A DNA stretch of 64,000 bases from Sphingomonas tagetis (GTDB lineage: Bacteria; Pseudomonadota; Alphaproteobacteria; Sphingomonadales; Sphingomonadaceae), in assembly GCF_024211275.1 (NCBI RefSeq), contig NZ_JAMLDX010000017.1, positions 25,499 through 89,498 of the forward strand, in the 5' to 3' direction. This document shows positions 1 to 11,871 of the stretch, in pieces; the stretch's first letter is position 1, and each line of letters begins with the position of its first letter. The notes beneath the pieces are model-generated. The model had not been told where the DNA came from. It saw only the letters and a list, made by a program, of their open reading frames with translations, and ran no database searches. The position numbers and the translations under genes are program-made.

Positions 1-614
1 CGCACCGGCGTGAAATTGTCGCTGGTCATCGGGCCGATATCGATCGTGTCGTAGCTCTTCCCGTTGGGCAGCGTCTCGCGCACGATCTCGACATTGCACA
101 CCGCCGCCCCCGCCGCGTCGCGGGCAAGCGCGCCGGGATAGTGCGCCGGATCGCATTGCAGATTGCCGTCGACCTTGAGCGCGCGCGCGCCCAGCCGCTC
201 GCGCTTCACCTGCTGCCCGTTGATGTAGAGGATGCCGCCATGCATCTCGACCGTCTCGCCGGGCAGGCCGATCACGCGCTTGATATAATCGGTGCGCGCG
301 TCGGTCGGGGTGACGATCACGATGTCGCCGCGCTCGGGCAGGCTGCCGAACAGCCGCCCGTGCATGAACGGCAGCACATGGAAGGTCGGGGTGACATAGG
401 AATAGCCATAGGGATATTTCGTCACCACCAGCCGGTCGCCGACCAGCAGCGACGGCATCATCGATTCGGACGGGATGTAGAAGGGCTTGGCGACCAGGCT
501 GTGGAAGCCGAGCACGGCGAGCACCAGCCAGAAGATGCCGCGGGCCTCGCCCCACCAGTCGGTGCCGCGCGTCGGGGCGCCCTCGTCACTCGTCAACGCC
601 AGTTCCTCGGCCAC
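1..614 (-). CDS. lepB: Signal peptidase I, first copy (3' end outside window)
   Basis: Type I signal peptidase, the inner-membrane serine/lysine protease that removes Sec and Tat signal peptides. About 204 codons are visible; the C-terminus runs off the left edge. A transmembrane segment near residues 20-40 is followed by PSESMMPSLLVGDRL, which holds the catalytic Ser, and by DYIKRVIGLPGE, which holds the general-base Lys. The start is taken as GTG at 614: the upstream acpS stop is in the same frame, no ATG lies between, and a GA-rich ribosome site precedes it. The gene follows pyrE-pdxJ-acpS and is distinct from the second lepB at 44706-45557. The conserved GDNRxxSxDSR box would lie beyond the edge, so completeness cannot be judged. 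Confidence 0.9.
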   Translation of the reverse strand, partial: MAEELALTSDEGAPTRGTDWWGEARGIFWLVLAVLGFHSLVAKPFYIPSESMMPSLLVGDRLVVTKYPYGYSYVTPTFHVLPFMHGRLFGSLPERGDIVIVTPTDARTDYIKRVIGLPGETVEMHGGILYINGQQVKRERLGARALKVDGNLQCDPAHYPGALARDAAGAAVCNVEIVRETLPNGKSYDTIDIGPMTSDNFTPV

Positions 615-638
615 GCCACCTCGCTCAACTCGTCTCGC

Positions 639-1049
639 TCATGCCGCCGCTTCCGGCAGCGCCTCGATCACCACCAGCGCCTGCGCCCAGGGATGATCGT
701 CGGTCAGCGTCAGATGCATCCTGACGACGTGACCCGCGGGCACCATGCCGTCAAGCCGCGCCTTGGCCCCGCCAGTCAGCGCCAGCGTCGGCGCACCCGA
801 CGGCGCGTTGACCACGCCGATGTCGCGCATGAACACGCCAGCCTTGAATCCGGTCCCGACCGCCTTGGAAAAAGCTTCCTTGGCGGCAAAGCGCTTGGCC
901 AGCGTCGCAGCATAGTTGAGTGGCCGCCTTTTGGCCTTGGCCAGCTCTAAATCGGTGAACACACGGCGCTCGAACCGCGCCCCGAACCGATCGAGCGAAT
1001 TCTGGATCCGCTCGATATTGCAGAGGTCCGAGCCGATCCCGATGATCAC
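639..1049 (-). CDS. acpS: Holo-[acyl-carrier-protein] synthase
   Basis: Transfers the 4'-phosphopantetheine group of CoA to a serine of acyl carrier protein, which activates ACP for fatty acid and lipid A synthesis. The 136-residue length is typical of trimeric AcpS. The N-terminal [13 protein letters not shown] carries the magnesium-binding Asp, and [14 protein letters not shown] is the second signature with its Glu and Lys. The start overlaps the pdxJ stop by 4 bases and lepB follows 24 bp downstream, so it is probably cotranscribed in pyrE-pdxJ-acpS-lepB. Confidence 0.95.
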   Translation of the reverse strand: MIIGIGSDLCNIERIQNSLDRFGARFERRVFTDLELAKAKRRPLNYAATLAKRFAAKEAFSKAVGTGFKAGVFMRDIGVVNAPSGAPTLALTGGAKARLDGMVPAGHVVRMHLTLTDDHPWAQALVVIEALPEAAA

Positions 1050-1774
1050 CGCGCCTCATCCATCAGCGCGCGCATCCGCTTCACCACCGGCCCCAGCCCG
1101 TCGAAGATCGCCTCGCCGATCAGGAAATGCCCGATATTGAGCTCGCGAATCTGCGGGATCGCCGCGATCGGCACGACATTGTCGAAGGTCAGGCCGTGCC
1201 CGGCATGCACCTCGATCCCATTCTTCGCCGCCAGCGCCGCGGCGTCGGCGATGCGGCGCAGCTCGGCCACCTGCGCCTCGCCGTCCAGCTCGCAATAGCG
1301 CCCGGTGTGCAGCTCGACCACTGGCGCGCCCAGCCGCAGCGCCGCCTCGATCTGCGCCGGATCGGGCTCGATGAACAGCGACACGCGGATGTTCGCGCCG
1401 CGCAGCTCGGCACACATCGGCGCCAGCAGATTGTGCTGCCCGGCCGCATCGAGCCCGCCCTCGGTCGTGCGCTCCTCGCGCTTCTCCGGCACGATGCACG
1501 CCGCATGCGGGCGGTGGCGTAGCGCGATGCCGAGCATCTCCTCGGTCGCCGCCATTTCGAGGTTGAGGGGCACCGGCAACTCGCCGGACAGCCGCGCGAT
1601 ATCCGCGTCGGTGATGTGCCGCCGGTCCTCGCGCAGATGCGCGGTGATCCCGTCCGCGCCATGCTCAGCCGCCAGCAGCGCCGCCCGCACCGGATCGGGA
1701 TAGCCGCTGCCGCGCGCGTTGCGCACGGTCGCGACGTGATCGATGTTCACGCCAAGGCGGAGTTCATTCGTCAC
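1046..1774 (-). CDS. pdxJ: Pyridoxine 5'-phosphate synthase
   Basis: Condenses 1-deoxy-xylulose 5-phosphate with 3-amino-2-oxopropyl phosphate to give pyridoxine 5'-phosphate, the ring-closing step of DXP-dependent vitamin B6 synthesis. It is a 242-residue TIM barrel of normal length. Visible signatures are [16 protein letters not shown] at the N-terminus, HLREDRRHI near residue 46, and [13 protein letters not shown] toward the C-terminus. Its ATG overlaps the end of pyrE by 4 bases and its stop overlaps acpS. The pdxJ-acpS pairing is widespread in proteobacteria. Confidence 0.96.
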   Translation of the reverse strand: MTNELRLGVNIDHVATVRNARGSGYPDPVRAALLAAEHGADGITAHLREDRRHITDADIARLSGELPVPLNLEMAATEEMLGIALRHRPHAACIVPEKREERTTEGGLDAAGQHNLLAPMCAELRGANIRVSLFIEPDPAQIEAALRLGAPVVELHTGRYCELDGEAQVAELRRIADAAALAAKNGIEVHAGHGLTFDNVVPIAAIPQIRELNIGHFLIGEAIFDGLGPVVKRMRALMDEAR

Positions 1775-2355
1775 GCTGCCACCCGGCTCCCCGGCTTGAT
1801 CGCGGGAATCGCCGCCAGCTCGGGCGGCAGCGAATCGGCCTCATAGCTCGGCACGTCGAGCCGGATCAGCGGGAAGAACGGCACGCCGAGATCGGCGGTC
1901 CCGTTCGAACGATCGACCAGGCTCGCCGCCGCGATCACCTCGCCGCCCGCCTCGGCAATCGCCTTCATCGCCTCGCGCGACGAGAGGCCGGTGGTGACGA
2001 CGTCCTCCATCATCAGCACCTGCTGTCCCGGCTCAAGCCGGAAGCCGCGCCGCAGCTCGAAAATGCCCGCAGGCCGCTCGACGAACATCGCGTCGACGTC
2101 GAGCGCGCGCGCCACTTCCTGCCCGGCGATCACCCCGCCCATCGCCGGCGAGACCACCGCGCTGATCCGTGCGCGCAGTTCGGCGGGGATTTTCGCCGCC
2201 ACCGCCGCCGCCAGCCGTCCGGCGCGCGCCGGATTCATCAGCACCCGCGCGCATTGCAGATAGCGCGGGCTGCGCAGCCCGGACGAGAGAATGAAATGGC
2301 CTTCGAGCAGCGCTTCCGCCGCGCGGAATTCGTCCAGAACCTCGTCGTCGGTCAT
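1771..2355 (-). CDS. pyrE: Orotate phosphoribosyltransferase
   Basis: Converts orotate plus PRPP to orotidine 5'-monophosphate in pyrimidine synthesis. The PRPP-binding loop is seen as [14 protein letters not shown] around residues 110-123, and [14 protein letters not shown] is the earlier type I phosphoribosyltransferase segment. The open frame extends upstream to 2415, but the start at 2355 ([10 protein letters not shown]) is preferred because it gives the usual N-terminus and 194 residues; the upstream codons look non-coding. First gene of the minus-strand operon. A long palindrome (2431-2512) lies between it and the divergent ctaC. Confidence 0.94.
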   Translation of the reverse strand: MTDDEVLDEFRAAEALLEGHFILSSGLRSPRYLQCARVLMNPARAGRLAAAVAAKIPAELRARISAVVSPAMGGVIAGQEVARALDVDAMFVERPAGIFELRRGFRLEPGQQVLMMEDVVTTGLSSREAMKAIAEAGGEVIAAASLVDRSNGTADLGVPFFPLIRLDVPSYEADSLPPELAAIPAIKPGSRVAA

Positions 2356-2430
2356 CGCGCAATGTGGCTCCCTGTTTGTCCCACCGCATCTAGGCCCGCG
2401 CGAGTCGCCCCGCAACCGGCGCTTATGAAA

Positions 2431-2512
2431 GCCGCACCAGCCCGTTCCCCCACCCGGCCACCCAACGCCAGTATCCTATGGGTGGCCGGGTGGGGGAGCG
2501 GGCTGGTGCGGC
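2431..2512. repeat. Long GC-rich palindrome, copy 1
   Basis: Arms of 34 nt at 2431-2464 and 2479-2512 are reverse complements except for one position, enclosing a 14-nt loop. The arm core is CCCCCACCCGGCCACCC. Three related elements occur at 23264-23348, 58509-58588 and 63928-64000. Here the loop reads GGATAC on the minus strand, so this copy is inverted relative to the others. It lies in the 303-bp gap between divergent pyrE and ctaC; I see nothing else recognisable in that gap except the ctaC leader. Confidence 0.9.
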
Positions 2513-2658
2513 ACCTATACCAAAAAGAACCCGGACAAGCTTGAGACACGCGATCTTGCTGCTATAGGCGGCGTCCAACGGGCAAATTGCGCCCGCGCGA
2601 CCGGAGACCCGGCGCCCCCCGCACGTCATGGCAACATGAATGGGGTGAAGTTGGAAAC

Positions 2659-5500
<2,842 letters not shown>

Positions 5501-5523
5501 GCCGGCTCAACGCTGAAACCGAG

Positions 5524-5553
5524 ACGCCCCGGGGGAAACTCCGGGGCGTTTTC
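5524..5553 (+). terminator. Rho-independent terminator after ctaD
   Basis: A 9-bp stem (ACGCCCCGG with CCGGGGCGT) with an 8-nt loop, followed by a short T run, 24 bp after the ctaD stop. It separates ctaCD from the assembly genes starting with ctaB. The T run is short, so read-through to ctaB is plausible. Confidence 0.75.
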
Positions 5554-5608
5554 GTTTCGCCGCGCCGCCCTTCCCCCGCGCGTCAACCCGGCCTATAGGC
5601 GCGGCGCA

Positions 5609-6517
5609 ATGTCCGTCGCCAACCACAGCCTGATCCTGCCCGCCGACTGGCGCGACTTCCTCGCGCTGACCAAGCCGCGCGTGATGACGCTCGTCGTGTT
5701 CACCGGGCTGTGCGGCCTGCTCGCCGCGCCGGTGCCGATCCACCCGGTGCTGGGCTTCACCGCGATCCTGTGCATCGCCCTGGGCGCGGGCGCGGCGGCG
5801 ACGCTCAACCAATGGTATGAGGCGGACCTCGACGCCAAGATGAAGCGCACCGCCAGCCGGCCGCTCCCCGCCGGGCGCATGGACAAGCAGTCCGCGCTGC
5901 ATTTCGGCGTCGGCGTCGGCGCGCTGTCGGTGATCCTGATGGGGCTCGCGGTCAATTACGCCGCGGCCGCGATCCTGCTCGTCTCGATCCTGTTCTACGT
6001 CCTCATCTACACCGTCTGGCTCAAGCGCCGCACCCCGCAGAACATCGTCATCGGCGGCGCGGCCGGCGCCTTTCCGCCGCTGATCGGCTGGGCCGCGGCG
6101 ACCGGCGACGTCGCAATGCTGCCGTTCCTGCTGTTCATGCTGATCTTTCTGTGGACGCCGCCGCATTTCTGGGCGCTCGCGCTGTTCGTGAAGACCGATT
6201 ACGCCAATGCCGGGGTGCCGATGCTGCCCGTGGTCGCGGGCGAGAAGAACACGCGCATCCAGATTGGCCTCTACACGATACCGATGGCGATCGCCGCAAT
6301 CGCGCCCTGGCCGCTCGGCCTGACCGGCGCGCTCTATGGCGTCACCGCGAGCGTCCTGACATTGGTCTTCGCCGCGCTGGTGCTGCAGGTGGCGACGCGC
6401 ATGGCGGGCAATGACGACGCGATGAAGCCTGAGAAACGGCTGTTCGCCTTCTCGATACTCTATCTGTTCATCCTGTTCGGCGCGGTGGCCGCCGACCGCT
6501 GGATCGCAACCGCATGA
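5609..6517 (+). CDS. ctaB: Protoheme IX farnesyltransferase (heme O synthase)
   Basis: UbiA-superfamily membrane prenyltransferase that adds a farnesyl group to heme b, making heme O on the way to heme A. It is 302 residues with about nine hydrophobic segments. The prenyl-diphosphate/Mg site is seen in [15 protein letters not shown] (about 69-83), and the second conserved loop is [17 protein letters not shown]. It sits between the oxidase structural genes and ctaG. Its stop overlaps the ATG of the small gene at 6514. Confidence 0.96.
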   Translation: MSVANHSLILPADWRDFLALTKPRVMTLVVFTGLCGLLAAPVPIHPVLGFTAILCIALGAGAAATLNQWYEADLDAKMKRTASRPLPAGRMDKQSALHFGVGVGALSVILMGLAVNYAAAAILLVSILFYVLIYTVWLKRRTPQNIVIGGAAGAFPPLIGWAAATGDVAMLPFLLFMLIFLWTPPHFWALALFVKTDYANAGVPMLPVVAGEKNTRIQIGLYTIPMAIAAIAPWPLGLTGALYGVTASVLTLVFAALVLQVATRMAGNDDAMKPEKRLFAFSILYLFILFGAVAADRWIATA

Positions 6518-6660
6518 CCCCTGAAGAACAAGACCTCGTCCGCGCCCGGCAAAAGTCGCGCGCGCGCATCATGGCGCTGCTGCTGCTCGCCTTCGTGATT
6601 CTGGTCTTCGCGATCAGCATCGTGAAGATCCAGTCCGGTATGCCCCTGCGCGCGACATGA
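6514..6660 (+). CDS. Small single-pass membrane protein, CoxF-like
   Basis: A 48-residue reading frame whose ATG overlaps the ctaB stop (ATGA). It has a charged N-terminus ([19 protein letters not shown]), one hydrophobic helix (about residues 20-40) and a short basic tail. Alphaproteobacterial oxidase clusters often carry a similar tiny one-helix gene between ctaB and ctaG, sometimes labelled coxF or left hypothetical. Position, overlap and topology support a real gene with a role in oxidase assembly or stability, but no catalytic motif is visible and the role is inferred. Confidence 0.75.
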   Translation: MTPEEQDLVRARQKSRARIMALLLLAFVILVFAISIVKIQSGMPLRAT

Positions 6661-6688
6661 GCGCGCGTAACACAACGGCGCGCGCGAC

Positions 6689-7228
6689 ATGATCGACCGC
6701 AAGACCCGCACTGCACTGCTCGCCGTGCTCGGCGTGTGCACCATGACCGGCGTCGCCTTCGCCAGCGTGCCGCTTTACCGCCTGTTCTGCCAGGTCACCG
6801 GCTTTGGCGGCACCACGATGCGCGCCGACGCCGCGCCCGGTGCGATCGACGGCAAGGTCACCGTCGCGTTCGACGCCAATGTCAGCCCGAAGCTGACCTG
6901 GCAGTTCAAGCCTGAGGTCGCGTCGGACACCATCTCGATCGGTGCGCGCGACATGGCCTTCTACACCGCGACCAACACCGGCACCGTGCCGATCACTGGC
7001 ACCGCGACCTACAATGTCACGCCCGAGGCGGCGGGCAAGTATTTCAGCAAGATCCAGTGCTTCTGCTTCACCGAGCAGACGCTCAAGCCCGGCGAGACCA
7101 TCCGCATGCCGGTGATCTATTTCGTCGATCCCAGGATCATGACCGACCCCGACACCAGGGACGTCGAGAAGATCACGCTGTCCTACACCTTCTATCCGGT
7201 CGATCCGGCGAAGAAGAAGACCAGCTGA
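6689..7228 (+). CDS. ctaG: Cytochrome c oxidase assembly protein CtaG (Cox11)
   Basis: Membrane-anchored copper chaperone that delivers Cu(I) to the CuB site of subunit I. It is 179 residues, with one N-terminal membrane helix (about 8-28), the conserved FCQVTGFGGTT just after it, and a periplasmic immunoglobulin-like domain. The copper-binding motif is in KIQCFCFTEQTLKPGE (about 116-131). An ATG at 6657 opens an 11-codon frame that stops at once, so 6689 is the start. The order ctaB-(small gene)-ctaG-ctaE is typical of alphaproteobacteria. Confidence 0.95.
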   Translation: MIDRKTRTALLAVLGVCTMTGVAFASVPLYRLFCQVTGFGGTTMRADAAPGAIDGKVTVAFDANVSPKLTWQFKPEVASDTISIGARDMAFYTATNTGTVPITGTATYNVTPEAAGKYFSKIQCFCFTEQTLKPGETIRMPVIYFVDPRIMTDPDTRDVEKITLSYTFYPVDPAKKKTS

Positions 7229-7323
7229 GCCGGGGGCGTCGCACCCCGCATCTCACCATTGCACACGCCCACCTCACCGCTTAAGGCGGCGTTGAATCAC
7301 GCCTAAACGAACAGGGACGGACG

Positions 7324-8229
7324 ATGGCAGGCGCCAAGAACCACGATTACCATATTCTCCCGCCCAGCCCGTGGCCTCTGGTCACCTCGCTGGCTGCGCT
7401 GTGGCTCGCGGCCGGTGGCCTGATGTACATGAAGGAGCATCCGCAGGGGACGTGGGTGCTGCTCTCGGGCCTCGCCGCCACGCTGTTCTGCATGGCCTCG
7501 TGGTGGGTTCAGGTGATCAAGGAAGCGCATGCCGGCGATCACACGCCGGTCGTCCAGCTTCACCTGCGCTACGGCATGATCCTGTTCATCGCTTCCGAAG
7601 TGATGTTCTTCGTCGGCTGGTTCTGGGCGTGGTTCGACTTCGCGCTGTTCCCGGTCGCACTGCAGGTCAGCGGCGAGCATGCCAGCGTCGTCGAGATCGT
7701 GCAGGGCATGGTCGCGACCTTCCCGCCCAAGGGCATGGAAGTGCTGAACGCGTTCGAGCTCCCGCTGCTCAACACCTTCATCCTGCTGCTCTCGGGCACC
7801 ACCGTCACCTGGGCGCATCATGGCCTGATCCACAACCAGCGCGGCGGCCAGCTCAAGGGGCTGTGGGGCGCGCTCGGCGTCGGCGAGAACGACGTGGTCA
7901 AGAAGGGCCTGTGGCTGACGATCATCCTCGGCCTGCTCTTCTCGAGCATCCAGGCCTACGAGTACGCCCATGCGCCGTTCGTGTTCGGCAAGTCGAACTA
8001 TTCCTCGGCCTTCTACATGGCGACCGGCTTCCACGGCTTCCATGTGCTGGTCGGCACCATCTTCCTGATGGTCAACCTGCTGCGCGCCTATAAGGGCGAC
8101 TTCACCCCGCGCCAGCATTTCGGCTTCGAGGCAGCCGCCTGGTACTGGCATTTCGTCGACGTGGTGTGGCTGTTCCTGTTCGTCGTGGTCTATGTCTGGG
8201 GCAGCGCAGGCGCGCCGGTCCACGGCTGA
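7324..8229 (+). CDS. ctaE: Cytochrome c oxidase subunit III
   Basis: Third core subunit of the aa3 oxidase: 301 residues, about seven membrane helices. It stabilises the catalytic core and binds lipid. Family segments are visible: HDYHILPPSPWP at the N-terminus, SEVMFFVGWFWAWFDF in the middle, and FEAAAWYWHFVDVVWLFLF near the C-terminus. A GGGACGG site precedes the ATG. The 95-bp gap upstream of it holds no gene. DUF983 follows after 7 bp. Confidence 0.96.
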   Translation: MAGAKNHDYHILPPSPWPLVTSLAALWLAAGGLMYMKEHPQGTWVLLSGLAATLFCMASWWVQVIKEAHAGDHTPVVQLHLRYGMILFIASEVMFFVGWFWAWFDFALFPVALQVSGEHASVVEIVQGMVATFPPKGMEVLNAFELPLLNTFILLLSGTTVTWAHHGLIHNQRGGQLKGLWGALGVGENDVVKKGLWLTIILGLLFSSIQAYEYAHAPFVFGKSNYSSAFYMATGFHGFHVLVGTIFLMVNLLRAYKGDFTPRQHFGFEAAAWYWHFVDVVWLFLFVVVYVWGSAGAPVHG

Positions 8230-8236
8230 TGGCCCG

Positions 8237-8611
8237 ATGAGCGAGGCTGAGCCTCACATCATCGATTCGGCTTTCAAGGGGGCGTGTCCGCGTTGCGGCG
8301 CGCCCTCTCTGTTTGCCGGCTGGATCAAGTTCGCCGAGCGCTGCCGAGGCTGCGGGCTTGACTACGCCGCGTTCAACGTCGGTGACGGCCCCGCGGCGTT
8401 CCTCACGCTGATCGTCGGCACGATCATCACCGTGCTGTCGATCTGGGTCGAGCTGGCGTTCAGCCCGCCAGTTTGGCTGCACCTGCTGCTGTGGATCCCG
8501 CTGACCATCCTCCTCGTTGTCTTCTCGCTGCGCTGGGCCAAGGGCGCGCTGCTGGCGCTCGAATACCGCAACGCCGCGCGCGAAGGCCGTTTGAAGGAGC
8601 CAAAGCCATGA
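8237..8611 (+). CDS. DUF983 family membrane protein
   Basis: A 124-residue protein with an N-terminal zinc-ribbon-like pair, CPRCGAP and CRGCGLDY, and two membrane helices (about 55-80 and 83-105). DUF983 genes are commonly found next to oxidase subunit III in alphaproteobacteria, as here. A part in oxidase assembly is suggested by context only. The frame is open upstream, but the ATG at 8237 (MSEAEPHI), 7 bp after ctaE, gives the sensible N-terminus. Its stop overlaps the next ATG by 4 bases. Confidence 0.88.
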   Translation: MSEAEPHIIDSAFKGACPRCGAPSLFAGWIKFAERCRGCGLDYAAFNVGDGPAAFLTLIVGTIITVLSIWVELAFSPPVWLHLLLWIPLTILLVVFSLRWAKGALLALEYRNAAREGRLKEPKP

Positions 8612-9249
8612 AGCTCCCCGTCATCCCCACCCTCATCGTCGGCCTCGCCGTCGCCGCGATGATCGGTCTCGGCATCTGGCAGCTCGACCGCCGCGCCGAG
8701 AAAGAGGCGGCGATCGCCAGCTATGGCGGCAACAGCGCGCTTCCGGTGATGGCCTTCCCGCGCCCGCCGGTCGGCGACGAGCATCTCTTCCGCCGCGCCA
8801 CCGCCATGTGCCTCACCGTCACCGGCTGGAGCGAGCAAGCCGGCCGCGCCGAAAACGGCGCCAAGGGCTGGCGTCACATCGCCGACTGCCGCACCGGGGT
8901 AGAGGCGCTGACCGTCAAGTTCGACATGGGCGTCAGCACAGCGCCGGGATCGACCCCGGTGTGGAAGGGCGGCGAGGTCACCGGCAGCATCACCCATGCT
9001 CCCGATTCGACGCCGTTGCTCGCCGGCCTGTTCGGCAAGCGCGGCCCGCGTGCGCTGATGCTGGTCGCCGACGATCCTGCCCCCGGACTCGCTGCCAGTG
9101 CCCGCCCGGACCCGTCGAGCGTCCCCAACAACCACCTTGCCTATGCCGTGCAATGGTTCCTGTTCGCCGCCGCCGCCGCCGTGATCTATTTCCTCGCGCT
9201 GCGCTGGCGCGAGAAGCGGGCCACGCCGCCGCCAGCCGACCCCTCCTAA
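8608..9249 (+). CDS. SURF1-family cytochrome oxidase biogenesis protein
   Basis: SURF1/Shy1 proteins help insert heme a into subunit I. This 213-residue protein has the family topology: one helix at the N-terminus (about 5-22) followed by IGLGIWQLDRRAEKEAAI, a periplasmic domain, and a second helix near the C-terminus after NNHLAYAVQWFLFA. It is shorter and more diverged in the middle than textbook SURF1. The start at 8608 overlaps the DUF983 stop (ATGA). Last gene of the oxidase cluster before thrC. Confidence 0.87.
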   Translation: MKLPVIPTLIVGLAVAAMIGLGIWQLDRRAEKEAAIASYGGNSALPVMAFPRPPVGDEHLFRRATAMCLTVTGWSEQAGRAENGAKGWRHIADCRTGVEALTVKFDMGVSTAPGSTPVWKGGEVTGSITHAPDSTPLLAGLFGKRGPRALMLVADDPAPGLAASARPDPSSVPNNHLAYAVQWFLFAAAAAVIYFLALRWREKRATPPPADPS

Positions 9250-9298
9250 AGCCACGCTATCTTGCCCCACCGCGAGCGCGCGGCTAACCGCCAAGCCC

Positions 9299-10696
9299 AT
9301 GCGCTACCAGAGCACGCGCGGCACCGCGCCCGAACTCGATTTCCGTGACGTCACGCTCGCCGGGCTGGCGAAGGACGGCGGCCTCTATGTCCCGGTCGAA
9401 TGGCCGAGCCTGTCCGACGCCGAGATCGCGGGCCTCGCCGGCCTGTCCTATGTCGAGACCGCCGTGCGCGTGATGGCGCCGTTCACCGCCGGCAGCCTCG
9501 ACGAAGCCGAACTGCGCGAGCTCTGCACCCAGGCCTATGGCCGCTTCAGCCACGACGCGGTCACCCCGCTCGTCCAGCTCGACCACCGCCACTTCCTGCT
9601 CGAGCTGTTTCACGGCCCCACGCTCGCCTTCAAGGACGTCGCGCTCCAGCTGCTCGGTCTGTTCTTCGAACGCTTCCTCAAGGGCACCGACCAGCACCTC
9701 ACCATCGTCGGCGCGACCAGCGGCGACACCGGCTCGGCGGCGATCGACGCGGTCGCGGGGCGCGAGGGCATCGACATCTTCATGCTGCACCCCAACAAGC
9801 GGGTGAGCGACGTCCAGCGCCGTCAGATGACCACCGTGCTCGCCCCCAACGTCCACAACATCGCGATCGAAGGCAGCTTCGACGACGCGCAGGCGATGGT
9901 GAAGGCGATGTTCAACGACGCCGGCTTCGCCTCGCGCTTTCAGGTGACCGCGGTCAATTCGATCAACTGGGCGCGGCTGATGGCGCAGGTCGTCTATTAT
10001 TTCTATGCCGCCGTCCGCCTCGGCGCGCCCGCCCGGCAAGTCGCGTTCAGCGTGCCCACCGGCAATTTCGGCGACGTGTTCGCGGGCTATGTCGCGGCGA
10101 AGATGGGGCTGCCGGTGGCTAAGCTTGTCGTCGCCACCAACGTCAACGACATCCTTCACCGCGCGCTCTCGTCGGGCGACTATTCGACCGGCACCGTCAC
10201 GCCCACTGCGGCGCCGAGCATGGACATCCAGGTCAGCTCGAATTTCGAGCGGCTGCTGTTCGACCTCGCCAATCGCGACGGCGCCGCGCTCGCCGAGCAG
10301 ATGCGCGGCTTTGAATCGAGCAAGGCGATGCGCCTCACCAACGCGCAGCAACAGGGCGCCGCCGCCTTGTTCGCCAGCGACCGCGTCGAGCCCGACGAAA
10401 TGTCGCAGGCGATGGCCTGGGCCGCGAGCCGCGCCGACGAGATCCTCGACCCGCACACTGCGATCGGCCTCGCCGCCGCGCGCCGCGCGCCAATCGCCGC
10501 CGATATCCCGATCGTCACGCTCGCCACCGCGCACCCCGCCAAGTTCGGCGACGCGGTCGAGCGCGCCACCGGCCTGCGCCCGACCTTGCCCGGCCGCATC
10601 GGCGACCTGTTCGACCGCGAGGAGCGTTACGACATCCTTCCTGCGACGTTCGACGCGGTCACGGCCTATATCGCCGAGCGCGCCAAGCCGCGCTAA
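9299..10696 (+). CDS. thrC: Threonine synthase
   Basis: PLP enzyme converting O-phosphohomoserine to threonine. It has 465 residues, the longer class found in proteobacteria and yeast. The N-terminal MRYQSTRG is typical. The PLP lysine lies in GPTLAFKDVALQ (about residues 106-117), and the cofactor phosphate loop is seen in VGATSGDTGSAA (about 137-148) and SVPTGNFGDVFAGY. It lies 49 bp after the SURF1 gene and may be read from the same transcript. The long open frame on the opposite strand here is a codon-bias artefact. Confidence 0.96.
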   Translation: MRYQSTRGTAPELDFRDVTLAGLAKDGGLYVPVEWPSLSDAEIAGLAGLSYVETAVRVMAPFTAGSLDEAELRELCTQAYGRFSHDAVTPLVQLDHRHFLLELFHGPTLAFKDVALQLLGLFFERFLKGTDQHLTIVGATSGDTGSAAIDAVAGREGIDIFMLHPNKRVSDVQRRQMTTVLAPNVHNIAIEGSFDDAQAMVKAMFNDAGFASRFQVTAVNSINWARLMAQVVYYFYAAVRLGAPARQVAFSVPTGNFGDVFAGYVAAKMGLPVAKLVVATNVNDILHRALSSGDYSTGTVTPTAAPSMDIQVSSNFERLLFDLANRDGAALAEQMRGFESSKAMRLTNAQQQGAAALFASDRVEPDEMSQAMAWAASRADEILDPHTAIGLAAARRAPIAADIPIVTLATAHPAKFGDAVERATGLRPTLPGRIGDLFDREERYDILPATFDAVTAYIAERAKPR

Positions 10697-10705
10697 GGCG
10701 GCCCC

Positions 10706-11575
10706 ATGGATCTGATCACCCTCACCGGCGAACCCTGGGCCGATTACGGCCTGGTCGACAGCGGCAACGGCCGCAAGCTTGAACGCTATGGCGATTATCG
10801 CTTCATCCGCCCCGAGCTTCAGGCGATGTGGGCGCCCGCCTCCGACGACTGGGACGCGCATGGCGAATTCACCCCGGCCCCCGACGACGAGGGTGGCGGC
10901 CGCTGGGTCTTCACCAAGCCCGTCCCGCGCGAAGGCTGGCCGCTCGCTTGGAACGAGGCGCGCTTCACCGCGCAGACCACGCCCTTCCGCCATCTTGGCT
11001 TCTTCCCCGACATGGCGCCGGTGTGGAGCTGGATGCGCGAACAAACCGCAGGCGTCGAATCGCCCACCGTCATGAACCTGTTCGGCTATACCGGCGTCGG
11101 CACGCTGGCGATGGCCGCATCGGGCGCGCAGATGGTGCATGTCGATGCCTCGAAAAAATCGGTCGAGGCGGCCAAGGGCAACGCCGCGCTGTCCAACATG
11201 ACCGACAAGCCGATCCGCTGGATCGTCGACGACGCCGGGAAGTTCGTCGCCCGCGAAGTCCGCCGCGGCCGCCGCTATGACGGCATCCTGCTCGATCCCC
11301 CCAAATATGGCCGCGGCCCGACCGGCGAAGTATGGCAGCTCGAACAGGACCTGCCCGGCCTGATCGCCGATTGCCGCCAGCTGCTCGACGCCGACTCGCG
11401 CTTTCTGTTTTTGACGGTCTACGCAATTCGCATGTCCGCGCTCGCGATCGGCGAGTTGCTCAACCAGCATTTCGCGGATCTTGGCGGCAAGATCGAATGC
11501 GGCGAACTCGCGGTGCGCGAGGAAGCACGAGGGCTGCTGCTGCCCACCGCGATCTTTGCGCGGTGGAGTCGATGA
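10706..11575 (+). CDS. Class I SAM-dependent rRNA methyltransferase-like protein
   Basis: A 289-residue methyltransferase. The SAM-binding start NLFGYTGVGTLAMAASGA (about 117-134) is followed by an acidic strand end MVHVDASKKSVEAAK, then DGILLDPPKYGRGP, whose DPPKYGRG is typical of RlmI/RlmK-like 23S rRNA methyltransferases. No N-terminal PUA domain is seen, so the exact target is uncertain. It starts 9 bp after thrC. Its stop abuts the stop of the convergent gene at 11576 with no intervening base. Confidence 0.82.
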   Translation: MDLITLTGEPWADYGLVDSGNGRKLERYGDYRFIRPELQAMWAPASDDWDAHGEFTPAPDDEGGGRWVFTKPVPREGWPLAWNEARFTAQTTPFRHLGFFPDMAPVWSWMREQTAGVESPTVMNLFGYTGVGTLAMAASGAQMVHVDASKKSVEAAKGNAALSNMTDKPIRWIVDDAGKFVAREVRRGRRYDGILLDPPKYGRGPTGEVWQLEQDLPGLIADCRQLLDADSRFLFLTVYAIRMSALAIGELLNQHFADLGGKIECGELAVREEARGLLLPTAIFARWSR

Positions 11576-11869
11576 CTACCGCCGTTTCTTCCACTGTCGT
11601 GCAGCATCCCTGAGAACGACAGCCAAGATTACGGTCCAAATCGCCGCAAACCAGCCGGCGGCGATTATGCTCCAGCCAAGCCACAACCAGCCGCGCGAAA
11701 ATCCGAACATGTCGGAAGCGATCAACGGAATGAGCGGCACAACGGAAACAAGAAAGCCGATAGCTTTCGCGTCCCGATATGCTGCCAATCCTCTAAATCC
11801 GTGACTGCTCAGGCCTTGGCGCGCTAGCGCGCGCCATCTCTGATACCAGTCCCGCAGCCGGGAGATCAT
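11576..11869 (-). CDS. Small two-helix membrane protein, unknown function
   Basis: A 97-residue protein with a basic N-terminus (MISRLRDWYQRWRALARQG) and two hydrophobic segments (about 37-52 and 61-88), ending in a basic tail. I do not recognise the family. It begins 2 bp after ccmB, where a ccmC or ccmD gene would often stand, but it has neither the CcmC WWD motif nor the small size of CcmD. Its base composition looks somewhat less GC-rich than its neighbours. Confidence 0.6.
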   Translation of the reverse strand: MISRLRDWYQRWRALARQGLSSHGFRGLAAYRDAKAIGFLVSVVPLIPLIASDMFGFSRGWLWLGWSIIAAGWFAAIWTVILAVVLRDAARQWKKRR

Positions 11870-11871
11870 CG

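Noticed and set aside
141..950. Open frame of 269 codons on the plus strand
   Set aside because: It runs antisense to lepB and acpS, both with clear motifs. It is an effect of high GC and codon bias.
6657..6692. Eleven-codon frame between the CoxF-like gene and ctaG
   Set aside because: Its ATG overlaps the preceding stop, but it ends after eleven codons and shows nothing beyond GC-rich filler. A leader peptide cannot be excluded but is unsupported.
9284..11470. Open frame of 728 codons on the minus strand
   Set aside because: Antisense to thrC and the methyltransferase gene; composition is typical of shadow frames and no domain is visible.
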